Part shown: one piece after another, positions 54,298-64,000 of the stretch
Position numbering within the stretch: the stretch's first letter is position 1
How the letters are laid out: each line of letters starts with the position of its first letter
Origin: Dictyostelium firmibasis
Lineage: Eukaryota; Evosea; Eumycetozoa; Dictyosteliales; Dictyosteliaceae
NCBI GenBank assembly: GCA_036169595.1
Contig: CM069769.1
Location: 2,858,501 to 2,922,500 of the forward strand
DNA: 64,000 bases
Direction: 5' to 3'
Notes under the pieces: model-generated
Told to the model about the DNA's origin: nothing
What the model saw: the letters and a program-made list of their open reading frames with translations, nothing else
Database searches by the model: none
Position numbers and translations under genes: made by a program

Positions 54298-57200
54298 TTA
54301 TTTTGCATCATACCAAGTTTTAGCATATCTACAATCCACAACTAAATCAATTAATAAAGGAGTTGTTAAAGGATTACTCATTAAATTCATCATGATTGAA
54401 CGAGCCTCATCGGCATGTTGTTCAGGACCTTCTAAGATGAGTTCATCATGAATTTGCATGATTAATTTGAAACCTAATTCTTTTAAACGTTTATTATCCT
54501 CGATGATAAGCATTGCTTTCATTACAATATCAGCAGCACCACCTTGAAGTGGTGTATTGATTGAAGCTCTTTCAGCATGACCTCTCATTCCTTTGGCATT
54601 GTTTGCAATATCTGGTAACTGACGATATCTACCCATTAAAGTTCTAGTCCAACCATATTTATGAGCTGTTTCTATTGTTTTTCTTTGCCAAACTAAAACC
54701 TCTGGACGATCTTCATACCAACGATTAAGAGTTTCCTTTGCTTCATTGAGTGATACACCCCAATCTTGTGATAGACCATGAGCAGTTTTACCATAGGCGA
54801 TTGAGAAATTCAATGTTTTCGCTTTACGTCTTTCTGAGGCATAAACATTTTTTAAAAGTGGTGTTGGTGGTTCACCTTCACCATCCCATTCCAATAGAAC
54901 CTCACCCTTATCAATGGCTTCTTTTACATGTGGATACATACCCATAGCAGTTCTACTGTGGAAATCACCACCTACTTGAAATGCAGTTATCATACTCTTA
55001 CAATTTGTAATGTGTGCAAGTAAACGTAACTCTAATTGACCATAATCAGCTACAATCAAAACGTTACCTGGCTCACATGTAAATGCTTTTCTAATTTTAT
55101 AACGATCTTTTTCAAGAGCAGGTTGATTTTGAAGATTTGGTTTCTTTGATGATAATCTACCAGTCTCAGTGTTTACATTGACTGATGTATGAAGACGTGA
55201 GTTTGAATCAGCTAATTTCTGTAATGGTATGATAAATGTATTTAACAAAGTACCAATACTACCAAGCTCTAATAGAGAATTGATTGCAATTGATGCATCT
55301 TTACCCATTTTTTCACGTTCTTCAATTGACAAAAGTTTATAACATTCATTGTTTGATTTTACAAAGAAATCATAGGCCGAACCAAATTTACCATTCTCTG
55401 GACTTTTACCTGCCAACTCTCTCAATGATGATGAATCAACCGATGGCCAACCACTGGTAGTTAATGATTTAGATTCCATACCAATACCTTTCAAATAAAA
55501 AGTTTTCTTTTTCCTTGCTTTAGTTTTACCTTGTTCAATTGATCCATCTAAATTATCACATTCAAAATCTTTTTCCAATGGAAGTAATTCTTTGGTTTTC
55601 TTATTTTCAACTGGTGCAAAAAAGAGTTGTTGAATTTGAGCATCACTATCTGGATTCATAAACTCTGCACCTGGTGAAAGAGTCTTTGCCCAATCTAAAA
55701 AGATCTTTCTATTATCTTCCATGTCAGTGTAAGCTTTAGATTCCAATGATTTCAAGTAATCAATATCTACTTTTAAACCTCTTTGTTCCATCTCTGTCAA
55801 TAGATGACCGAATGGTCTCCACATTAAGTAATAGAAATCCCACATATTAGTGCCTTGATTCCATTCCATTTCACGTAATTTCATATGAATATTTTCACGA
55901 AGCAACCATGTCAATTCTGAATCTAACGATGAATATTCGATCCAATTCAATATATATTTACTATCACGTTGAATTCTCTCCAATGGTGGAATTACAATTG
56001 ATTTACCTTCCTCACCATTTGCTTTAATTTTCCTTGATCCGAATAAATCCTTTATTGGTATTTTCGGTTTATCCAATAACTCTTTACTTAGAGCTTCCAA
56101 TGAATAACCACCAGAGTTCATTCTAGAAGCATTCCATAATCTTGCCATATGTAATGTATCACCACCAAATCCTTTTACATTAATACCATGATTATAGAAA
56201 ATATGTCTATCGAATGCATAGTTATGCCAAACCTTTAAGATTGATTCATCTTCAAAGTACTCTTTGAAAACCTGTAAAATTTCATTTCCTTGAATATCAT
56301 CCATAACGTCTACCCATACTCTAGAGTTACCATCATGAAATCTTGCTTGTGGGCCACAATAAATACTAAAACAAATCATTTTACCATGCCCAATAGGTGA
56401 AACTTTCTTTAGATCAATATCAATAACCTCTGTATCGCATGCATGATATCTATCTTTTTGAGTCATTAAAACTTGGACAACCTTTTTAGCAGTCTCAACA
56501 TCTCTAACCATTGTAACATTTTTTGGTTCTAATCGATTAATTTCCTCATTGGACATTTCATCAAATTTAATATTTTCATCATCAATATAATCAAATTCAA
56601 CTTTTGAATAATCTCTTGTTGCAATTGTTGATGATATTGATGTTGATGTTGATGGTTTTGTTGATTTATTTTCATTAACTACGTTGTAATCACTAAAAAG
56701 TTTATTTGGAATTGATCTACCAACTGATTCTTTGATTGATGTAAAATTATATTTCTCTAAAAGATTATAAAACTTAAAAAAAATAATAAAAAAATAAAAA
56801 AAAGTAAAAAAAAATATTAATATATATAAATATATATATATATATATTTTAATTAAAATAAAAAAAATGAATTACTTTTGTTCTGTCAATTGGTTTATAT
56901 TTAATATCATCTAATGTTAAATTTAAAGAAACATTGTCATTTAATTTAGCCAATTGATAGGAAGTTTTTAATTGGTCAATTGAATTTCTAATTGGTTCAA
57001 TGAATTTTTGAGGTAATTGATCAATGTTTTCAAGTATTGAATTAAGAGTACCAAATTTCTTTACGATATCGGTTGCATTCTTTTCACCTAGTCTTGGAAT
57101 GCCAGGGATGTTATCAACTTTGTCACCAATTAAACTTTGAAAAGTTACAAATTTATTTGGCTCGAAACCAAATTTATCAATAACATCTTGTTTATTGAAT

Positions 57201-58546
57201 AAACCTTTACGAGTGCTATAAACACTTACATTATCATTAACCAATTGAAAAATATCTTTATCATCAGTAACAATTGTAACCCTTGATCCATTGAATTTTT
57301 TATTATCCTCATCATTGCTATCGAAATCTTCACTTTCACTGAATTTCAAACCTTCTTGAACTGATAATTTTGCATAGGTTGCTAATAAGTCATCACATTC
57401 ATATCCATCAATTTTTGTGAATGAAATATTTAATGACTCTGTTATTTCTGGTATCATTTTAAGTTGTTCTATCAAATCTGGTGGTGTTGGTGGTCTATTA
57501 GATTTATATTCTGGATATAGCTCGCGTCTAAAGTTACTTCCACCCTTTGGATCGAAACAAACAACAATACTATCAATTGGTTGTAAATCACTAACAACCT
57601 TTAACAATGATCTTAGGAATCCATATAAAACATTTACCTTAATATCACCACATGTCAATGGTGGTGTTGTTGCATTAGCTTTATAAGCCATTAATGTACC
57701 ATCAATTAATACTATATGCTTTTTTCTTATTTCTCCCTTTTTATTTGTTGTTTCTGTTGCACTTGTTGTACTAGCTGTTGATACATTATTACTATTACTA
57801 CTATTATTATTATTATTATTACTACTATTATTATTACTATTAATATTATTACTATTTACAATATTTTCAATATTATCTATTGAGTTTTTATTATTATTAT
57901 TGCTATTGCTATTATTATTATTATTATTATTTACATTAGTTATTTTTGGTGGCAATGATGATGATGGTGGTGAAGTTTGATTAATTATATTTTCAAAATT
58001 CATTTGCTCAATTATTTGATGACTACCAAAAATAATGTTATTATTAAAAGTATCTTGTCCATAATTATAATTATTAATTTGAAAGTCTGTATCTATTAAT
58101 GGAGAATCTACAATTTGAGGATGTTGTTGGAATGGCATCTGTTCACCCATAATAAATAATGATGGTATATGTTCAATGGTTTTCTTTATTACATTTGTTG
58201 GCTTTTTAAAATAAATCTTTTTATTATTTGATAATAATAGATATGGATCTTTTGATTTAATTTTGATTTTAATTTTTTTGGTTTTAGGTTTTTCTTCTTT
58301 ATTATCATTATTATTTATATTTAATGAATCTGTAATGTTACTATCATTATTATAATTATCTATCAATTGATTCGGTGACTCTTTTGAAGTTTCTGTTGAT
58401 GTATTTATTATTATATTATCGGTTGTAAAATTGTGATAATATTTATTATTTTGAAATGAATTGATTGAAAATTTTGATTTTGAAGATATTAAATAATTTT
58501 GATTTTGTTTATATTGTTTTGATAACAATTTTGATATCGTTATCAT
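54298..58546 (-). CDS. Organellar DNA polymerase I with 5'-3' exo, 3'-5' exo and polymerase domains
   Basis: Exons 58546-56876 and 56772-54298 (donor GTAATT, acceptor TTAAG, phase 0) give 1,381 residues. The N-terminus (MITISKLLSKQYKQ) is Ser/Lys/Asn-rich and presequence-like. Residues about 280-550 are a 5'-3' exonuclease: LIDGTLMAYKA, VCFDPKGGSNFRREL, YECDDLLATYAK, TDDKDIFQLV, GDKVDNIPGIPRLGEKNA. The 3'-5' exonuclease follows (CDTEV near 667, VWHNYAFDRHIF, YSSLDSELT). The polymerase has motif A VADYGQLELRLLAH, motif B RRKAKTLNFSIAYGKTAHGL and motif C QIHDELILEG. This is the plant/protist organellar polymerase (POP) type that replicates mitochondrial DNA. Most POPs lack the 5'-3' exonuclease, which is present and motif-complete here. 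A linker of about 100 residues joins the halves. Confidence 0.93.
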
Positions 58547-58708
58547 TTTAACAATTTAATAAAAAATAATGAAAAATTAAAAAAAATAAAAAAAAAAAAC
58601 AAGATAATTTTTTTACTTTTTTTTTTTTTTTTTTTTTTTCAACACAACCAAATAGATAAAAATAAATTAAAAAAATAATTGAAAAAAAAAAAAGTTTTTA
58701 AAAACCAA

Positions 58709-58762
<54 letters not shown>

Positions 58763-59235
58763 TTTACCTTTAAAGTTTTAATAAAAAAATTAATTAGAAA
58801 TGACAAATTTTAATATAAACTGTAAATGGGTATTGTGAAATGAAATTTATTTTGAGTTTTTAATTGAACTCAAGTGTATGGTGACTTTCAGGTTAAAACA
58901 TAAAATTAAAATTTCCAATTATTGATGTTATCATTTTCATCTATTGAGGTAAGTTTTAAATAAAATTTTAAAAAATAAAACAAAAAATTTTTTCTAAAAG
59001 TATAGAAAAGTTCTTTTTTTGGGAATAGAAAAAAATCAATTAATGTTGTTCCTCATCTGTCAATGTTTTCAAATGATTTTTTTTTTTTTTTTTTTCAATT
59101 TTTTTTTTTTTTAATTTTTTTTTTTTTTATTTTTCATCAAAAATTTTCACAAAAACGAGGATTTATTTTTTTTTTATTTTTTTTTCAATTTTATTTTTTT
59201 TTCATATTACCTATCTGCATATTTAAAATATAAAA
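58547..59235. other. Divergent promoter region with possible 5'-UTR exon
   Basis: This region lies between the polymerase gene and mrps34. It has a poly(T) block at 58709-58760, a 7-bp-stem hairpin TTGAGTT..AACTCAA at 58852-58873, and an exon-like stretch 58892-58948 framed by TTTCAG and GTAAGT. There are further T runs and no protein gene. Confidence 0.5.
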
Positions 59236-59434
59236 ATGAATCAAGTTGGTGCAAAGAATTTATCAACCATATTTGGAACTTTGGTTAAAAGAAAGAGTAA
59301 AGGTGAGAATTTATTAGATGTTTGTTTTTCATTACCAAATAGAGGTGTTGGAAATAAATTTGCTAAAAAAGGTTGGACTGAAAAAGATACATATTGGACT
59401 ATAACAAAAACTAAATTTGGTGAAATTACTGTAT

Positions 59435-59473
<39 letters not shown>

Positions 59474-59747
59474 TGAAATTTTAATAAAGTTTTAACACAA
59501 ATAAAAAAAAAATATAAAAAAAAAACAGTGTACAAATTCAGCATTAAGAGGTCAAGCATATGGTATTTTAACATGGGGTGGTAAAACAGAAACACAAGAA
59601 AGACCAATTAAAGATGTTTATTCAAAAGATTGGAGTATTTTCCCAAGTCTTAAATACCCAATCCTCGCAGCTGAACCAGTTGTTGAGGCAGTTGAGGCTG
59701 GAGTAGAAGCACCAACTGAAGAAATTCAAGCTGAACAACAAAACTAA
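59236..59747 (+). CDS. mrps34: Mitochondrial small-subunit ribosomal protein S34
   Basis: Exons 59236-59430 and 59529-59747 (donor GTATGT, acceptor AACAG, phase 0) give 137 residues. It aligns by eye with animal MRPS34: LLDVCFSLPNRGVGNKFAKK (animal LL..L.RLP..GLG), TYWTITKTKF (CYWRLTRV), YGILTWGGKTETQERPIKDV (WGILTFKGKTES) and YSKDWSIFP (YHDWRLVP). The protein is part of the mitochondrial ribosome small subunit. The N-terminus (MNQVGAKNLSTIFGTLVKRKSK) could serve as import signal. The tail is Glu/Ala-rich. The intron contains a long poly(T) run. It sits divergent from the mitochondrial DNA polymerase gene. Confidence 0.88.
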
Positions 59748-60386
59748 AACTTAAGCATCAATAATAATAATAACAATATAACATATTAGTAATAACAACA
59801 AACAAAAACAACAAAAACAATATCAACATATAATTTATAAATATAATTTTTTTTTGGAAAAACTTTTTTTTTTTCGATCATTCCTCCTCCTTGTCAAATA
59901 AATCAACTTTTTCATTTATCACAACCTTTTTTAAAAATAAAACAAAAACAGAAACAAAACAAAACAAAACATCACCATCATCAACAGCAAATAATTTAAT
60001 AGATAATAATAAACGCAAATAAATTAATATTTATAGGGATTAATTAAAGAAAATTATAGGATAGAGTTTTTTTTTTTTTTTTTTTTTTTTGGAAAATATA
60101 TTTTCAGTTTGATATGAATCAAATTTTCTCTAGAAGAAGGTTAGGTTTAATAATCATATTTTTAAAATAGCATATTACATTTTAGGTTGCCATAGAGGAA
60201 CATGTAATTTAGGTAATATTAATAAATGAAATTTGATATATAATAGGAATACAACCAATTTATTGTTTATATACGTTGGAAAATAAAGAAGAATTTTCTT
60301 TGAGTTTGAGATATTTATTTATTATAATAAAAATAAAAAAAGTATATTAGATTTAAAAAAAAAAAAAAAAAAAGTTTTTTATAATT
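59748..60386. other. Intergenic, convergent 3' flanks
   Basis: This is the 3' flank of mrps34 and of the 60387 gene. It has some AAACA-rich sequence at 59790-59990 and poly(T) at 60068-60090. A less repetitive patch at 60100-60260 has no convincing coding potential. Confidence 0.5.
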
Positions 60387-60764
60387 TTATTTCGATAAAT
60401 AATTTAATAAAAAAAGATTTGTGGAATTTGATATTTTATACTTTAATTTAAAAAGTGGATTTGATTTGAGTAATAAAAATAAATCTAAATTTCCATTTCT
60501 AAATATAAAACCAAACTGTGCTTTGTTTAAATTATTTATAGTTGAAAATAGAGTTATTAATAGGTTACTATACTTTTCTAATAAATAATTAAAGATTTTT
60601 AATTGACCAAATTTACAACAACCATAAAAGAATATATTCTCCACTAACCCCAATCTATCTTTACAATTTTCCATTAATAAATCAACCATTCCAATATTAC
60701 CATAGATACCAATTTCTTCACTAATAATAACCACTTCATCCAATGTTGATATAGATTCAAATAA

Positions 60765-60848
<84 letters not shown>

Positions 60849-62507
60849 TTCAATTGATGATAAATTATTTAAATGATTTTTTAATTGTTTAATTTTAATA
60901 TAGTAAAAAGTATTTTTTCCAATTTCATTATCTTTTAAACCTTTGAAAATAATACATCTACCATTTAAAAGGTCCAATGGTCTATAGTTATAGATATAAT
61001 TGAAAAATAAATTATTATTTTTTGAAATTAAACCTTGTAGAGTTCCTGGTATACAACAATGATAAGGAATATCAGAAGGTGTATGATTAATGAAATAAAT
61101 ATAGTCATTAAGATTATTGAAACTTTTTTTATCATCTATTCTCCAAATATTTACATTTTGAAAATCAAAGTCACCCAAATTATCATAAATGAATTTTAAT
61201 GTTTCATTATTACTAGTAAAGATATTATGATCTAACCTAAATGATTCACAATCTTTATTATAATAATTTGAATGAAAATTTTTATAATGTGATAAAATTT
61301 TAAATTTATCATTAACAACTAATGAATATAAAAGTGTTGATGTTGAATTTTCTTTCAATCCCTGTGAATTAAATGTAGAATGAGAAGAAGGAGAAGAAGG
61401 AGTAGTAGTAGTAGTAGTAGTAGTAGTTATTATTTTTTCATATAATTTCATATATTTAATAATTAAATCTAAAGAATCAATTGAATTAATATTATAATAA
61501 ATTTCTTTAAAAATAGTACTAGTTGGTGAATGAAAAAAATGAATTAATAACCATTGAGTATGTTTATTCTCTAAAAATAAATTCAATAACTCTAAATCAT
61601 TGATTCTAAGTAAATCAATGAAAAATTGAATTGAAACTCTAATTATAAGTGATCTTTTTTCGGTTGATATTAAAATTGAACTTTGATAATGTTTAATATC
61701 ACCAATGAAACTATTTAAATAATTTATTTGTTTTATTCTTTCATTTTTGCAGAAAATAAAAATTGGTAATTTGAAATAATATTTATTTTCATTAGTTTGT
61801 TGTAGCAATAATTGAAAGTCATAATGAGCGAAATTATTAGGATGATAGGTACCAGATACCATAAATTGATTCTTATACCAACTAAATTCATTTAAATATT
61901 TTAATTTAAAATAAATATTATTGTCTGGAAAAAATGTGAAAAATCCTGTAAATGGTAATAACCATTTATATAATTTATAAACATTTATATTAATATCATT
62001 ATCACTAATACTACTACTACTATTAATATCTATTGAATTAAAATTTGAAACTAATGAGTTTAATTGTTCATTTGTAAATTTTAAAGATTCTATATCTAAT
62101 TTTGTTGGTAACTCTAATCCATTATCAAATATCATTCTTTCAATTATAATTTCATCATCTGATTGTATTGCTAATTTTAACTTTTTTTCATTTATTAATT
62201 TTTGAAATGGTTTTAATAAATCTCTAAAAACTACTAATATTTTAACACTATCAAATAATTGTGATAATGTTGAATTATGAATAGAATATTCAAACATTCC
62301 ATTTGCATTGGCTATTTTATTTAATGATGGTAATAGAAATTCAATATTATTACAATGATCATTTTTTGATAAATTTATTAAAAAATTTATTGTATTATGA
62401 AGTTTAAAATTAGATTTGGCATTATTGTTATATTTGATATTATAGTTTTCATGTGATAATAATAAATTCCATAATTTAATTAATTTCGATTTAATACCAC
62501 TACTTAG

Positions 62508-62580
<73 letters not shown>

Positions 62581-63197
62581 CTATTATTGATTGTTGAAAA
62601 TTGTTGATATATTAATGACGCACAATCAAATGAACAAATATCAATTGATCTTTGAAGTGATGTAAATTTAAATTTATAATTAAACTCTTTTACTAATATC
62701 TCCAATATATATACATTATCATACTCTATTGCAAAATATTCAGTTTCTTTTATATTTTCATTTTCAATAAAATAATTTGAATAGTTTTTAAGCAAATAAT
62801 AATAGAAACTTTTTTTATCATTATTAGTTTCATTATTAAACCATTTGGCATCAATTGCTATTTGTTTGTTAAATATTGAATATTTATTTAAAAATATTTG
62901 AAAACCATTTTTTTTATCATACTTTTTTCTTATTTCATTTCTTTGTTCATATATTTCATTTGGTTCAGTGGTTTTATATACATTGAATAATAGATATTCT
63001 TTTCTTTGAACTTTTTCTTTCAGTAGTTGATAATATTCATTTTTTATCATCCAATTGACTGATATTATTTCATCATACTTGAATGATCCAAGTTTTCTAA
63101 TACCCAAACCACTGTAATAATTATCATGTTTTATATGACTAAATATTTTATTAAAAAGTACAATATTTTTAAATACTTTAAAAAATAAATATTCCAT
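60387..63197 (-). CDS. Large Dictyostelium-type paralogue-family protein (ankyrin-like repeats suspected)
   Basis: A single uninterrupted exon encodes 936 residues. The N-terminus MEYLFFKVFKNIVLFNKIFSHI and the later pattern of about 30-residue helical units (for example EYFAIEYDNVYILEILVKEFN, FKFTSLQRSIDICSFDCAS, IGMVDLLMENCKDRLGLVEN, FGQLKIFNYLLEKYSN, FIFRNGNLDLFLLLK) resemble the large ankyrin-repeat-bearing families of Dictyostelium. No catalytic motif is seen. Two Asn runs (AAT arrays near 60768-60848 and 62515-62574) and a Thr run interrupt it. The function is unknown. The absence of introns and very A/T-rich codons suit a recently expanded lineage-specific family. Confidence 0.75.
60767..60848. 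repeat. ATT/AAT array (coding poly-Asn)
   Basis: About 27 AAT codons of the 60387-63197 gene; a second array of about 20 codons lies at 62512-62577. Confidence 0.93.
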
Positions 63198-64000
63198 TTT
63201 ATTATTATTATTATTATAATTTATTTTATTACATTTAAAAGAAAAAAATTATATATATATATATCTGCGTAGGTGTTTGTGAATGAAAAAAAAAAAAAAA
63301 AGAAAAAAAAAAAAAAAATTGTTAGATAAATGAAAAAAAAAATAAAAAAAATAAAAAAATAAAAAAATAAATAAAAGGTTATATATAAACGAATTTGATA
63401 GATTTTTTTTTTTTTTTTTTTATTTTTTTTTAAAAAATTTTGGAATTGAATCACAATGAAAATTAGTTTTTTTTTTTTTTTTTTTTTTGCATTGAAACAT
63501 CTTTGGACAAAAAAGTTCACTTTTAGACCAACCAGCGAAAAAAAAAAAAATGTTTGGATTTTGTTTGTAAAAACAGTGTTTGAAAAAAAAAAAAAAAAAT
63601 AAAAAACTTTATTTTATTTAAAAAAAATAATTAAAATCTATATAATATAATTAAATATTAATTATTTTTTTCTTTAAATTTAATAAAAAAGATGGTGAGG
63701 CGCACTCTCGTAAATCTCTGAAATTGTGCGATACAGAGCGAATGCGTAGAGGTCGAATGATGCAAGCACCAAACATATTGACCTCACCTCGAAGAAAAAT
63801 AAGTTTAATCGAATATGCACATCAACGTGTGATGGCAGAAAGAGATTAAGCTTTCTAGAACAGATACTACACATGATCAAAGCGAGACGCTTCAAGAAGG
63901 TACCTTTTCAAAATATTGAAATCTCTTTTTTATTTCTTAATTTATTTAAAGTTATTTATGGGTCCTTAAATTATTATTGAAATTTCATCAATATTATAAT
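63198..64000. other. Right-edge intergenic DNA with a G/C-rich island
   Basis: A/T-rich DNA with poly(A)/poly(T) runs extends to about 63690. Then comes a compositionally distinct block to about 63905, then A/T-rich DNA to the edge. Confidence 0.5.
63691..63905. other. G/C-rich island of unknown nature
   Basis: About 215 bases of roughly 45% G+C are flanked by DNA of under 15% G+C. A plus-strand frame with no visible start is open to the TAA at 63847-63849 and reads DGEAHSRKSLKLC, then RMRRGRMMQAPNILTSPRRK. A 71-residue minus-strand frame also exists. I recognise neither. It could be the edge of a gene continuing to the right, a mobile-element fragment or a structured RNA. Confidence 0.35.

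Noticed and set aside
60170-60235. EGF-like scrap CHRGTCNLGN on the plus strand
   Set aside because: It is too short, with no flanking cysteines or open frame; it is likely chance.
63218-63520. 99-residue minus-strand frame rich in Lys and Phe
   Set aside because: It is generated by poly(A)/poly(T) runs and has no family similarity or normal codon mix.

Overview
The window is nuclear DNA of a dictyostelid social amoeba, almost certainly Dictyostelium discoideum or a very close relative. The intergenic DNA is extremely A+T-rich with long poly(A)/poly(T) runs. Genes are dense, with short A+T-rich introns (donors mostly GTAAGT/GTATGT/GTAAAT). Codon use is strongly A/T-ending, and proteins carry long Asn, Gln and Ser tracts encoded by trinucleotide repeats. 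All exon joins below were read by eye: a donor and acceptor that keep the frame and restore family motifs.

Layout. 2-2002 (+): 3' part of a large unidentified gene ending in a -CC motif. 2127-4229 (-): glutathione S-transferase and a single-domain RelA/SpoT-type alarmone synthetase. 4596-14360 (-): three chromatin genes in a row, namely a chromodomain protein with Cys clusters, histone H3, and an AWS-SET-postSET (SET2/ASH1/NSD type) methyltransferase. 14850-15050: nested inverted repeats. 15278-18688 (+): tandem RING/MATH (TRAF-like) genes with an eroded terminal exon of a third copy between them. 18849-20637 (-): a secreted glucoamylase-like protein. 20900-21764: a tRNA-Trp gene with a 13-nt intron and a downstream extra B box, plus a degenerate tRNA-like unit in opposite orientation. 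21765-33088 (-): a 3,735-residue VPS13 lipid-transfer protein.

33946-36640 (-): an F-box-like gene and an eroded, internally deleted copy of it. 36806-40557 (-): NOP58 and a mitochondrial-type asparaginyl-tRNA synthetase. 41191-49292 (+): an NST1-like protein of 1,905 residues and mitochondrial GABA transaminase. 49470-49890: relic of a CBM49-like carbohydrate-binding gene, interrupted by a poly(A) insertion inside an exact 33-bp direct repeat. 50473-51324 (+): small secreted Cys-rich protein. 51487-53214 (-): kelch-SAM protein. 53573-54190 (+): KIAA1143/DUF4604-like protein. 54298-58546 (-): DNA polymerase I with 5'-3' exonuclease, 3'-5' exonuclease and polymerase domains in one chain. 59236-59747 (+): mitochondrial ribosomal protein S34. 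60387-63197 (-): a Dictyostelium-type paralogue-family protein. The right edge holds a short G+C-rich island of unknown nature.

Functional themes are chromatin (writer, substrate and reader-type genes side by side), mitochondrial genetics (AsnRS, GABA-T, DNA polymerase, MRPS34) and recent family turnover with relic copies. Most genes are conserved housekeeping genes. The points most worth a second look are the stand-alone alarmone synthetase, the three-domain organellar polymerase, the chromatin trio, the tRNA-Trp locus and the 33-bp repeat insertion.
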